Of a DNA stretch of 21,916 bases, positions 10,045 through 19,128 are shown in pieces (within the stretch, counting starts at the first letter, position 1; each line of letters opens with the position of its first letter). The stretch lies in the IMG/VR virus record IMGVR_UViG_3300031972_000143, positions 1-21,916 of that record; one strand, written 5' to 3'. The translations under genes were made by a program, and so were the position numbers. Under the pieces are notes generated by a model. That model was not told the DNA's origin and ran no database searches. It was given only the letters and a program-made list of their open reading frames with translations. The DNA is from a virus.

Positions 10045-12821
10045 TGCCAAGAACTACAGCAGCATTAAATAGTTTTGTATCAGGAGAATTTTCTGCCAAG
10101 ATGGATGGTAGAACTGATTTTGAAAAATATGCTTCAGGCTGTAAAACATTAGAAAATATGTTGGTGCATCCTCAAGGTGCAGCAGCTAGAAGAGTAGGCA
10201 CTCAGTTTATTGCAGAAGTTAAAACATCTTCTTTAAAAACAAGATTAATACCTTTTGAATTTTCTACAACTCAAACTTATGTTTTAGAATTTGGTAATAC
10301 TTATATCCGAATGTTTAAGGATAAAGGTCAAATTACCGAAAGTGATGTAACTGTTTCTGGAATTACTAAAGCTAATCCAGCTGTGGTTACAGCAAGTAGT
10401 CATGGGTTTTCTAATGGCGACTTTGTAATATTATCTTCTGTTGTTGGAATGACAGAGGTTAATGGTAAAACTTTTAAAGTAGCTGACAAAACTACTAACA
10501 CCTTTGAATTACAAGATGTTGATGGAACAGATATAAACTCTTCATCTTTTACAGCATATTCATCTGGTGGAGATGCTAATAGAATATATGAAATATCAAG
10601 TCCGTACTTAACAGCTGAACTATTTGAATTGAAGTTCGCTCAAAGTGCTGATGTTATGTATATCACTCATCCAAACCATGAAGTGATGAAGTTAAGTAGA
10701 ACTGGGCATACATCATGGACATTAACTGAAGTTGAATTTACAGACGGACCTTATTTATCTGAAAACACTACAACAACTACTTTAACACCAGCTCAATCCG
10801 CAACTGGAACTGGAGTAAATATAACCGCTTCAGCTATAACTGGAATAAATGGTGGTGCTGGATTTCAAACAACTGATGTTGGAAGAATAATATCTTTCAA
10901 TGGCGGTAAAGCTAAAATTACAGCTAGGACCAATACCACAGTTGTTGTTTGCACAATTACTACCGCTTTCACTAATACAAATGCAACAGCCTCTTTTAAG
11001 CTTGGAGCATTTTCAGATACAACTGGACATCCTTCTTGTGTATCATTCTTTGAACAAAGATTAGTATTTGCTGGAACTAGTGATGAGCCACAAACTTTGT
11101 ATTTCTCTAAATCTGGAGATTACGAAAACATGACTACTGGTACAAACGCAGATGATGCTATGGTTTACACAATCGCTAGTAACCAGGTTAATAAAATTAG
11201 ATATTTAAAAGCAGTAAGAACTTTATTGATAGGAACTACTGGAGGAGAGTTTACTGTATCAGCAGATGGAACAGATGCAGCAGTAACACCAACAAATATT
11301 CAGATTAGGAGACAGAGTTCTTTTGGTGCTGCTAATGTTGATGCTCAACCAGCTGGTAATGCAATATTATTTTTACAAAGAGCAAAAAGAAAAATTAGAG
11401 AACTAGCTTATAACTACGATACAGATGGTTATATCGCACCTGATCTTTGTATATTAAACGAAACTGTAACTGATAGTGGCGTTAATGAAATGGCTTATCA
11501 ACAAGCACCAGATAGTATTTTGTGGGCTGTTAGAGATGATGGAGTTTTATCAGGATTAACTTATCAAAGAACTGATAATGTTGTTGCCTGGCACAGACAC
11601 CTTATCGGAGGAAAAGCAGATACTACTAAAAATATTATTCAACAAGAAATTTCATTTACTGCAAATACAACAGTTGTTAATGGAACGAATAATACAATTA
11701 CATTATCTTCTCATGGATTATCGACTAACGATCCAGTTTATTATTATGCTGCTGCTAATCCTATTACTGGAATAACCAGCGGTAAACTTTATTATGTAAT
11801 TGCTTCAGATAGTAATACTATTAAACTTGCTTCATCTGCTGCTAACTCTGCTGCTGGTACTGCAATTAGTTTAACTGGACCAAGTACAGCATCGACACAA
11901 TATATTTATCAAGGTGTAAATATTGCATCAAACGTAATTTATTCAGCGGCACATGGATTTAAAACTGGCGATAAAATATTTTACGATAATATTGGAACTG
12001 CTATTGGTGGATTAAGTGAAAATGTTGAATACAACGTTTCAAGAGTAGATGATGATCAATTTAAATTATATTCAGATAGCAAACTAATTAATGTTGTATC
12101 ATTAACTTCAGCTCATAGTTCAGAACAAACAGATAATATTTTACAAAATACAAAAGTTGAAAGTGTTGCAACTATATCTGGAGATCTTAACGAGGATGAA
12201 CTGTGGATTATAAGTCAACGTTGGGTTAATGGAGCTGTCAGACGTTATGTTGAATGTTTTTCTAATTTTGATTTTGATGAAACTGCACCAGAAGATTTTA
12301 AGTTTGTAGATAGTCATTTATCTTATTCAGGTGTAGCTGTTAGCTCATTATCTGGACTAGATCATTTAGAAGGCGAAACAGTATCAATACTAGCAGATGG
12401 TGCAACTCATGCTAAAAAGACAGTATCAAATGGATCTATTTCTTTAGATAGAGCCTCAAGAAAAGTTACTGTTGGTTTACCTTATAACTCCGTTTTACAA
12501 ACAATGAGAATAGAAGGTGGAGCTGGACAATTAGAAGGAACAGCTCAAGGTAAAATAAAAAGAATTTCAAAAATAGTTTTAAGATTATTTGAAACAGTAG
12601 GTGCTAAAGTTGGTCCTTCGTTAGATAACTTAGAAACCGTACCATTTAGAACAACATCAGGTGCAATGGATTTACCAGTATCAACATTTATAGCTGGAGA
12701 TAAAGAAGTAGAATTTTCGGATGATTATAATACAGATGGATTTATATTTGTTAAACAAGATCAAGCATTACCATTAACGGTACTAGCATTATATCCGACT
12801 ATTGTTACTAACGATGGCTAG
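10044..12821 (+). CDS. Tail tubular protein B / nozzle (T7 gp12-like) with inserted beta modules
   Basis: A 925-residue protein following the gp11-like gene, against about 794 for T7 gp12. Its N-terminus (SFVSGEFSAKMDGRTDFEKYASGCKTLENMLVHPQGAAARRVGTQF, 10-55) is typical of the nozzle family. Residues about 103-176 (ITKANPAVVTASSHGFSNGDFVIL, then VVGMTEVNGKTF and the FELQDVDGT ending) match the FCCH-like domain often annotated in such phage proteins. Two further modules with the HGLSTNDPVYYY and HGFKTGDKIFYDN signatures lie at about 537-610 and 620-682. The rest is the beta-propeller-like nozzle body (e.g. FEQRLVFAGTSDEPQTLYFSKSGDYENM). These extra modules likely face outward and may shape fibre docking or host contact. 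It overlaps the next gene by eight bases. Confidence 0.92.
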   Translation: MPRTTAALNSFVSGEFSAKMDGRTDFEKYASGCKTLENMLVHPQGAAARRVGTQFIAEVKTSSLKTRLIPFEFSTTQTYVLEFGNTYIRMFKDKGQITESDVTVSGITKANPAVVTASSHGFSNGDFVILSSVVGMTEVNGKTFKVADKTTNTFELQDVDGTDINSSSFTAYSSGGDANRIYEISSPYLTAELFELKFAQSADVMYITHPNHEVMKLSRTGHTSWTLTEVEFTDGPYLSENTTTTTLTPAQSATGTGVNITASAITGINGGAGFQTTDVGRIISFNGGKAKITARTNTTVVVCTITTAFTNTNATASFKLGAFSDTTGHPSCVSFFEQRLVFAGTSDEPQTLYFSKSGDYENMTTGTNADDAMVYTIASNQVNKIRYLKAVRTLLIGTTGGEFTVSADGTDAAVTPTNIQIRRQSSFGAANVDAQPAGNAILFLQRAKRKIRELAYNYDTDGYIAPDLCILNETVTDSGVNEMAYQQAPDSILWAVRDDGVLSGLTYQRTDNVVAWHRHLIGGKADTTKNIIQQEISFTANTTVVNGTNNTITLSSHGLSTNDPVYYYAAANPITGITSGKLYYVIASDSNTIKLASSAANSAAGTAISLTGPSTASTQYIYQGVNIASNVIYSAAHGFKTGDKIFYDNIGTAIGGLSENVEYNVSRVDDDQFKLYSDSKLINVVSLTSAHSSEQTDNILQNTKVESVATISGDLNEDELWIISQRWVNGAVRRYVECFSNFDFDETAPEDFKFVDSHLSYSGVAVSSLSGLDHLEGETVSILADGATHAKKTVSNGSISLDRASRKVTVGLPYNSVLQTMRIEGGAGQLEGTAQGKIKRISKIVLRLFETVGAKVGPSLDNLETVPFRTTSGAMDLPVSTFIAGDKEVEFSDDYNTDGFIFVKQDQALPLTVLALYPTIVTNDG

Positions 12822-13263
12822 TGAGATAAAAGATTTTAAACCAGAACACGCAGACAAAATTATTTCTTTTGGCATGAACTCTAAGCTAATGGAAATAGAT
12901 GCAAGTTATTCCGATAACAGAATTTGTAACTATTCAACTAAAGGCAATGCTTACACAATGTTTGTCGATGACAATCCAGTTTTTGCAATAGGAATTGTTT
13001 TATTGTGGGATGGTGTTGCTGAAGGCTGGGTACTAGCATCACAAAATGTTTTTGAAATGAGATTTTTAGCAGCCAAGACAATGAAAGAATTAACAGATGA
13101 GATGTGTAAAAAAAATAAAATTAAAAGATTACAAACATCCGTTAAGGCTGATTTTAAACTAGGTGTCAGATTTGCTACTTGGCTTGGTTTAGAAATTGAA
13201 GGATTAAAAAAAAGTTATGGTCCAGATGGATCTGACTATTATCAACTGGGGAAAATTTATTAA
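12814..13263 (+). CDS. GNAT-like internal virion protein A (T7 gp13-like)
   Basis: A 149-residue protein from the ATG at 12814; an upstream in-frame TTG at 12802 is less likely because the ATG opens MASEIKDF like other genes here. It shows the acetyltransferase-like order IKDFKPEHADKII (4-16), a strand pair with FVDDNPVFAIGIVLLWDGVAEGWVL (50-74), a helix FEMRFLAAKTMKEL and the C-terminal WLGLEIEGLKKSYGPDGSDYYQLGKIY. T7 gp13 (138 residues) is a GNAT-fold assembly protein at the same place in gene order. Catalytic activity is doubtful: I cannot identify the classic acetyl-CoA binding R/Q-x-x-G-x-G/A. It overlaps tail tube B by eight bases and the next gene by one. Confidence 0.8.
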   Translation: MASEIKDFKPEHADKIISFGMNSKLMEIDASYSDNRICNYSTKGNAYTMFVDDNPVFAIGIVLLWDGVAEGWVLASQNVFEMRFLAAKTMKELTDEMCKKNKIKRLQTSVKADFKLGVRFATWLGLEIEGLKKSYGPDGSDYYQLGKIY

Positions 13264-13724
13264 TGGCTTTTATAGGAAATATATTCGGTGCTTACGGTGC
13301 AAGACAGATTGCAAATTTTAATGCTAATCTTTATGCTAAACAAGCAGAACTAGCTAGAAAGAATGCAGAGATTAAAAGAACAACATTTGAACAAATTACA
13401 TTACCAAGATTAAAAAAGGATCAAGAAAGATTTAGATCAAATCAATTTGTTAATCTTTTAAAAAGTGGATTTGATGTAGATAGGATAGGAGAGACACCTT
13501 ATCTAATTGGTTTAGAGCAATCTATAGAAGATGCTTTTGAAATATCAGTACAAAGTTTTAATTCTACTGTTGCTGTTCAAAATGAAATTAATAACGCATC
13601 ACTTTTACAAGCTAAAGGTCAAGGCGAAAGATTTAAAGGAGATATACAATTTAGAACTGGATTGATGAAAGCTGGTGGAGATATTTTTCTTAATCAGGAT
13701 AAATACAGGAGCTTATTAGGATAA
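13263..13724 (+). CDS. Internal virion protein B (T7 gp14-like)
   Basis: A 153-residue, mostly helical protein in the gp14 position (T7 gp14 is about 196 residues). The N-terminus MAFIGNIFGAYGARQIANFNANLYAKQAELARKNAEIKR (1-39) is the Gly/Ala-rich helix that in gp14 homologues is thought to reach the outer membrane, followed by a charged helical region and the acidic/polar SIEDAFEISVQSFNSTVAVQNEIN (86-109). The final part has GERFKGDIQFRTGLMKAGGDIF. It is stored in the head core and ejected with DNA in the T7 model. The assignment comes mainly from gene order and the N-terminal pattern. One-base overlaps join both neighbours. Confidence 0.75.
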   Translation: MAFIGNIFGAYGARQIANFNANLYAKQAELARKNAEIKRTTFEQITLPRLKKDQERFRSNQFVNLLKSGFDVDRIGETPYLIGLEQSIEDAFEISVQSFNSTVAVQNEINNASLLQAKGQGERFKGDIQFRTGLMKAGGDIFLNQDKYRSLLG

Positions 13725-15385
13725 TGGCAATAATTAAAATAAGAAGATCTCAAAGTAATATAGCAAATGTTCCAACTCCTAATGTAACAGCATTAAGATT
13801 AGATAGTAATTTAGCTTTAGCTCAAGGTAATGCTATATCATCTATTGGTAAAATAATTGAAGATACAAAAGCTAAAACTAAAAAGACTGAAGATAAAAAC
13901 GAATTACAAAGATTAATAACTGAGACTTTACCTGAAATTACAAAAAGAACTCAAGCTTATAATAAAAGTACAAATATTGATGATGCAAATAATTATTTAG
14001 CATCAATGGATATTAAAGAATTTGAACCTTTTTTACAAAATTCTAATAAAGAAGTTAGAGAATTATTTAAAAATCATTTATTTAAAGAAACAGTAAGTGG
14101 ATATAAACACGTTCATACTGGTATTTTATCAAATCATATTAAAGAAACTAAACTTCAACATAATAATAATTGGAATGAGCTAACTAAATTAATGGCTGCC
14201 AATGATACTGGCACAGCTTCTAATGCAGAAATCGAGTTTGAAGCAACTTTTAATGATCCTGATGTTGTTAATAAATATACAGAGCAAGAACTAAAAAAAA
14301 TTAAAGAAGATAAAAAATTACAAGCAATACAACTCCGTTATTATAATAGAAATAGAAATAACCCAGTTGATACACTTGCTAGAGGAAAAGAAATTACTGC
14401 AAAGTTTGGTGTTAAAGAAGCTAAAAGAATATTAGATGATGCAAAAAATGTTTTAGTTAGTCAAGTGGCTGAAAAAGATTTAGATGCTATTAGATTAGAG
14501 AAAGCAGATAAAAATCAAAAGATTGCAAATTTTACAGATATATTATTAAAGATACAATTAGATGATGGTACTGCACCAGACTTAGATTATATAACAGATT
14601 TATTTAAAGCAGATCAAATTAACTCTGCACAAAGAAACACATTATTTAAAATTAAATTACAAGGACCAGTATTAACTGATCCAATGGTTTTAGATTATAT
14701 TAATGGTCAATTATCTATTGCTGAAACTATTGAAGATATAGATGCGATCGAAGAACAAGTTTTATTTACTGCTGGTTTTGCTGACAAGCTTGGTATTGAA
14801 AGTATTGAGAATATTAAACACATAAAAACATTATTCACTAAAGATAGACCAGCGTTTCAAGAATATAAATATTTTGAAAATATGCTTAAAACTGATCTTG
14901 GAAATATAGATGGTGGTATGACGATGTTTAAAAATTTTGGTAGTTCAGAAAAAACTGATCAAAAGAAAAGATATAACGGAATAGAAAGATACCAAACTTT
15001 AGTTAGAGAAGGTATGAATGCTGAAGATGCGTATGTAACAACTGTTAGAGATTTTTTAAGTAAAGAAAATATGCCATCTATATTTGAAGTGGCTATGCCT
15101 AGAACTGTAAAATTAGAAAAACCAATTAAAGGTACAAAACCAGAAGATTATTTTAATAGCATAGAAAATAAAATGATAGAAGCTTATGCTGCTAATCCAA
15201 AAGATGTTCAAGCATTTACAGAAGATTTTGAAAGATTAGATACCATAAGAGATTTGTTTGATGTTAGATTGAAAGCTTTTGAAATTGGAAATACTGGCGA
15301 TAAGAAAAAATCAACTCAAGAACTTATAGATTTAGCCTTAGGATCAACAAAAGCTAAAGGTGGATCAGGAGATACTGATAAATAA
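13724..15385 (+). CDS. Internal virion protein C (T7 gp15-like)
   Basis: A 553-residue, Lys/Asn-rich and almost fully helical protein, shorter than T7 gp15 (about 747 residues). It opens with the basic, low-complexity MAIIKIRRSQSNIANVPTPNVTALRLD (1-27) and continues with long charged helices (for example KAKTKKTEDKNELQRLITETLPEITKRTQAYNKSTNIDDANNYLASM, 47-93). No enzymatic motif is visible. In T7 the homologue forms part of the ejection core and the periplasmic tube. The call is from position between the gp14-like and the large core proteins. It overlaps both neighbours by one base at TAATG. Confidence 0.75.
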   Translation: MAIIKIRRSQSNIANVPTPNVTALRLDSNLALAQGNAISSIGKIIEDTKAKTKKTEDKNELQRLITETLPEITKRTQAYNKSTNIDDANNYLASMDIKEFEPFLQNSNKEVRELFKNHLFKETVSGYKHVHTGILSNHIKETKLQHNNNWNELTKLMAANDTGTASNAEIEFEATFNDPDVVNKYTEQELKKIKEDKKLQAIQLRYYNRNRNNPVDTLARGKEITAKFGVKEAKRILDDAKNVLVSQVAEKDLDAIRLEKADKNQKIANFTDILLKIQLDDGTAPDLDYITDLFKADQINSAQRNTLFKIKLQGPVLTDPMVLDYINGQLSIAETIEDIDAIEEQVLFTAGFADKLGIESIENIKHIKTLFTKDRPAFQEYKYFENMLKTDLGNIDGGMTMFKNFGSSEKTDQKKRYNGIERYQTLVREGMNAEDAYVTTVRDFLSKENMPSIFEVAMPRTVKLEKPIKGTKPEDYFNSIENKMIEAYAANPKDVQAFTEDFERLDTIRDLFDVRLKAFEIGNTGDKKKSTQELIDLALGSTKAKGGSGDTDK

Positions 15386-16266
15386 TGTCTGAAGGATTTA
15401 ATATATTAGAAGATTATAGTAATTATCTTAATGAAACTGGTAAGTATAATTCTAGTGCTTACAATGCTTTAAGTAAAAACAAAATAGATCAAAACGAATT
15501 AGTAGGTATTGAAAAAGATCCAGATGCTGAAAATCTTAAATTAACTTACCAAGATGATAAAGTTAAAGAACAAGAAGGTTATGATTGGGCTAAAGGCTTT
15601 GCAGATTTTGCAAAAGATTTACCAGAAAGTACCTACAGATCAGTCTCTAATGGTTTAATTAATGCTATGGATGTTGGCGTAAATTTAGCTCCATTAGGTT
15701 TTAAAATGATTGATGCTATTACACCTGGAGATTTGTCAGGACCACAAAAAGACTTTCAAAAGAAAATGAAAAATGTTTCTGAATTACTTGCTAAACCAAG
15801 AGAAGAAAATAATCAGGCATTAGAAGCTAATAGTGGAGCTGCAAATTTTGTTAGTATGGTATTTCAAGATTTACCAGCTGCTGTTCCTATTTATAGAAAA
15901 CTTAAATCTATTGGTGTTCCACCAACTTTTGCAATTCCTATATCCGCTGGAGTAGGTGGATCAGTTATGTATTCAGACGATATGAGTTTATTTCTTAATA
16001 GTGAAACTATGAAAGAATTTAAAAATTATATTGGTGTTATTGAAGATACTCCAGAAGAAGAATTATATGATTTAACTTATAAAGCTTTTGAAGGAACTGG
16101 TTTAGCTTTTGCTTTACCTGGTATTTATAAAGCAGCTAAATTTATAAAGAAAAATATTCCAGCATTTACTAAACCACAAAGCACAATAAGTGTAGGTGGT
16201 GCAGCAACTACTGGAGCTGTAGTAGATAGCATAGGAAACAATACTATTTCAAATCTAACAGAATAA
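15385..16266 (+). CDS. Putative internal core protein, N-terminal part of a divided gp16-like unit
   Basis: A 293-residue protein with a soluble acidic N-terminal half (1-80), a central helix rich in Ser/Asn (SVSNGLINAMDVGVNLAPLGFKMIDAI, 86-112) and three hydrophobic segments: FVSMVFQDLPAAVPIYRKL (155-173), IGVPPTFAIPISAGVGGSVMY (176-196) and GTGLAFALPGIYKAAKFI (238-254), the last followed by Lys-rich residues, plus a Gly/Ala/Val end (SVGGAATTGAVV). Such segments would fit a protein that inserts in a membrane after ejection. Together with the next gene it totals about 1226 residues, near the 1318 of T7 gp16, so it may be the split front of that protein; this is inference. No lytic transglycosylase motif is seen. 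Confidence 0.6.
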   Translation: MSEGFNILEDYSNYLNETGKYNSSAYNALSKNKIDQNELVGIEKDPDAENLKLTYQDDKVKEQEGYDWAKGFADFAKDLPESTYRSVSNGLINAMDVGVNLAPLGFKMIDAITPGDLSGPQKDFQKKMKNVSELLAKPREENNQALEANSGAANFVSMVFQDLPAAVPIYRKLKSIGVPPTFAIPISAGVGGSVMYSDDMSLFLNSETMKEFKNYIGVIEDTPEEELYDLTYKAFEGTGLAFALPGIYKAAKFIKKNIPAFTKPQSTISVGGAATTGAVVDSIGNNTISNLTE

Positions 16267-16275
16267 TCATAAATA

Positions 16276-16305
16276 GAGAGTATCTTCGAATATTCTCAAC
16301 TTTTT
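16276..16305 (+). terminator. Hairpin plus T5 between two internal-core genes
   Basis: GAGAGTAT (16276-16283) pairs with ATATTCTC (16290-16297), including one G.U, around loop CTTCGA; TTTTT follows at 16301-16305. It resembles a weak intrinsic terminator or a stabiliser, in the only sizeable gap (59 bases) in the internal-protein cluster. AAGGA at 16311-16315 is the ribosome site for the next start. Confidence 0.45.
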
Positions 16306-16325
16306 AAATCAAGGAAATATCAATT

Positions 16326-19127
16326 ATGGCAATAATGACTGTCGGAGGTAAAGTAGCTGCAAAAGAATTACTAGACCAGGCACAAAAAATTATAAAAACT
16401 GGAAAGACTAAAAAAAGAGAAACTTTAGTAGATAAGAAAAAAGTAAAACAAATTCAGATTGAAGAAGCAAAAAGCAAGATTAAAGAAACAGAAACTGATT
16501 TAGTTGCTAACGAAGCACAAATTAAAGTTGATCAAAAAGATATAAAGCTAAAAAACAAACCAGAAGTTAATGTCGATCAAGCAGATGATTTTTTATTTAA
16601 TTTAAAAAATTCTAAAGTTCCACCTAAAGTATTAAAAGATTTTAACATTAATAATATTTCTACTAGAGGAGATATGTTAAAGTTAATTGAAGAAACTTCA
16701 AAGTCTTTTAAAGGTAGTATTACCAAACAAAAAAGAGGTGTCATGACTTTTGAAGATACAAGAGGATTAGCAGATTTATTGCAAACTAATTCAAAAAAAT
16801 TATATAAAGTTCTTTTAGATTTATCTCCAGGAGACACACTTAATGCAGAATACCTTTTAGCTGCAAGAGAAGTATTAGGAGCTGGTATGGCTCAACTAGA
16901 TGATCTTGCTAAAAAGGCTGCAACTGGGAATGAAAAAGATCTTTTAAAATTTAGGCAACATTTTGCCTTGATGGGCGAGTTCCAAAAAACTCTTATTGGT
17001 GTCAAAACCGAAACCGCAAGAGCATTAAGCTCAATGAGAATACAAACTCAAAAAACTGGTGGTTTTAAAAATATTGATATTGATGATCTTAATAGAAGCA
17101 ATTTATTATTAGAGTTAGGTGGAGAAGAAAATATCAGAGGTGTTGCTAAACTTTACATTAGTAAAGCAATGGATGGTAAAGCTAAATTTGATGTAGTTAA
17201 AAAAGTAGGAACATTAACTAAATTTTCTGATGCTACTGCTGAAGTATTTATAAACGTTATTTTATCTAATCCAGTAACACATATTAGAAATACTGCTGGT
17301 AACTGGCTTTCAATGAGTATTAATAATTTTGAAAGAAAGATGGCATCAAGATTTTATGGTGGCAAAGAAAAAGGCGGTGTTGCAGCTTATGAAGATGTTG
17401 CAAAAATTTATGGTAAACAACAAGCTTCAACAGAAATGTTGGCAGCTTTATCTAAAGTTTGGAATGAAGAAGGAACTTTAAAATTTGCACAAAAGTTTGA
17501 TGAAAGAATACCAGCTAATTTTGGTGGTACAAGTAAAGTAGAAGTAAGAGCAAACAGATTTGATGCTTTTGATATAGAAAATTCTGCTGGTGCTTCTGCT
17601 ACTCACATGTTGGGTAGAATTTTAACAATGGATAGAGTTCCAACAAGATTTCTTTCAGTAATGGATAATTACTTTAAGAATATGGAATATAGATCTGAGT
17701 TATACGCATTAGCTTATAGAGAAACTATTGAAGCAGTAAATACTGGTATTGTTAAACAAGCAGACGCTGCTGATTATCTTGCAGATCTAGTTGTTAATCC
17801 AACTAAATCATTTACACAAAAAGCTTATGATGCTGCACACTATGTAACGTATCAAACAAAATTAAATAACAGACATGATAGATTAGGATCTATTCATCAT
17901 ATACAAAAATTAAAAAATAATAGTGGTCCATTTAGTTTTTTATCAAACTACTATTTACCATTTATTCAAACACCGACAAATATTTTAGGTTTTGTTTCAG
18001 AACGTACTCCAGGTCTTGCTCAAGTTTTAACAAGATATAATGCTGATATAGCTGAAGGCGGAGCTAAAGCACAAATGGCTAGAACAAGATTAGCTTTAGG
18101 ATCTATGTTTTATATGGCAACTATGCCATTAGGTTATTATGGAGTAACTGGTGGATCAGACATAGATCTTCCTAATAATATGAGAGGCTCTAAATCTATA
18201 ATGATGAAAGCCATAGGTTATCAACCTAATTCAATAAGATTTCCAGATCCAAGACAAGAAGGAAAATATGTTCAGGTTAATACTACTGGCTTAGATCCTT
18301 TTAATATGATGTTAAGCACATCTGCTAATACTGGAAAAATACTTGGTATGGTTATGGATAATCATGACCAAGCTCAAGATATATTAAGTCATTTACTTGC
18401 TTTTACTTTAGCTATTGGAGAACAAATGTCAGACAGTACATATCTTGCTGGTATCTCAAAAGGCATGAATGATATTCAAACATTCAAAGCAGTTGGAGCT
18501 GTTGAAGGTGCTTATCGTTGGGGTTCTAAATTTTCAGCATCATTTGTACCAGGTGTTGTTAAACAAGTTGGAAAAGCATTCAACGATGACTTTAACAAAA
18601 TTAACACCGAGTTTAATGAGTATATGTTGAAGAATGTTAATGAAAGCAATCTTGAATATGACTACAGCATTCTAGGAGATCGAATAGAAAAGTTTGGTCA
18701 TTTATCTAGTTTTGAAATGACACCAGTTAAAGAAGAATTGTTAAATGTTCTTCCGACATTTACATCTATTGATAAGAAAATTTCTTATAACTTTGGTCCA
18801 GGAATGAATGTGTCCATTCCATTAACTTCAGAAGAGTTAAGATTTTACAAAAAAAATTCAGGACAATTATTTAAACAAGGAATGGAAGAGTTAATAGAAA
18901 ATGAAAATTATATTAATGAAACGAACGCAATCGTTAAAGAAGCAATGATTAAAGATACATTATCTCAAGCAAGAGGAATGGCTAAAGAATTTTTATTAAA
19001 CGAAGATAATCCATTTTTAGAGGACATTAGAGTAAGAGGAGAAGATTTAAGAAACAAAAAAATAATAACCAGACAAAGAGGAGAGCCTTTAACTGCTGAA
19101 ACAGAAGAGGCATTAGGAATGCAATAA
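16326..19127 (+). CDS. Large internal virion protein (T7 gp16-like position)
   Basis: A 933-residue protein in the place of T7 gp16. The first 80 residues are a Lys/Glu coiled coil (KKRETLVDKKKVKQIQIEEAKSKIKETETDL) and not a transglycosylase. A motif with VFINVILSNPVTHIRNTAGNWLSMSINNFE (307-336) is shared with large virion proteins of other podoviruses. Hydrophobic stretches around 533-560 (SNYYLPFIQTPTNILGFVSERTPG), 590-608 (LALGSMFYMATMPLGYYGV) and 688-700 (LLAFTLAIGEQM) could contact membrane after ejection. In T7 the homologue forms the inner-membrane part of the DNA conduit. The start is supported by AAGGA 10 bases upstream. The next gene starts one base after its stop. Confidence 0.8.
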   Translation: MAIMTVGGKVAAKELLDQAQKIIKTGKTKKRETLVDKKKVKQIQIEEAKSKIKETETDLVANEAQIKVDQKDIKLKNKPEVNVDQADDFLFNLKNSKVPPKVLKDFNINNISTRGDMLKLIEETSKSFKGSITKQKRGVMTFEDTRGLADLLQTNSKKLYKVLLDLSPGDTLNAEYLLAAREVLGAGMAQLDDLAKKAATGNEKDLLKFRQHFALMGEFQKTLIGVKTETARALSSMRIQTQKTGGFKNIDIDDLNRSNLLLELGGEENIRGVAKLYISKAMDGKAKFDVVKKVGTLTKFSDATAEVFINVILSNPVTHIRNTAGNWLSMSINNFERKMASRFYGGKEKGGVAAYEDVAKIYGKQQASTEMLAALSKVWNEEGTLKFAQKFDERIPANFGGTSKVEVRANRFDAFDIENSAGASATHMLGRILTMDRVPTRFLSVMDNYFKNMEYRSELYALAYRETIEAVNTGIVKQADAADYLADLVVNPTKSFTQKAYDAAHYVTYQTKLNNRHDRLGSIHHIQKLKNNSGPFSFLSNYYLPFIQTPTNILGFVSERTPGLAQVLTRYNADIAEGGAKAQMARTRLALGSMFYMATMPLGYYGVTGGSDIDLPNNMRGSKSIMMKAIGYQPNSIRFPDPRQEGKYVQVNTTGLDPFNMMLSTSANTGKILGMVMDNHDQAQDILSHLLAFTLAIGEQMSDSTYLAGISKGMNDIQTFKAVGAVEGAYRWGSKFSASFVPGVVKQVGKAFNDDFNKINTEFNEYMLKNVNESNLEYDYSILGDRIEKFGHLSSFEMTPVKEELLNVLPTFTSIDKKISYNFGPGMNVSIPLTSEELRFYKKNSGQLFKQGMEELIENENYINETNAIVKEAMIKDTLSQARGMAKEFLLNEDNPFLEDIRVRGEDLRNKKIITRQRGEPLTAETEEALGMQ

Positions 19128-19128
19128 T

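Noticed and set aside
11578-11775. Alternate + frame within tail tubular B
   Set aside because: Out-of-frame inside a well-supported gene; Leu/Ile-rich product of frame shadow type.
12802-12813. TTG at 12802 as start of the gp13-like gene
   Set aside because: No ribosome site and the four extra residues add nothing; ATG 12814 opens MASEIKDF and is preferred.
16577-16837. Minus-strand frame inside the large internal protein gene
   Set aside because: Antisense shadow, no pattern.
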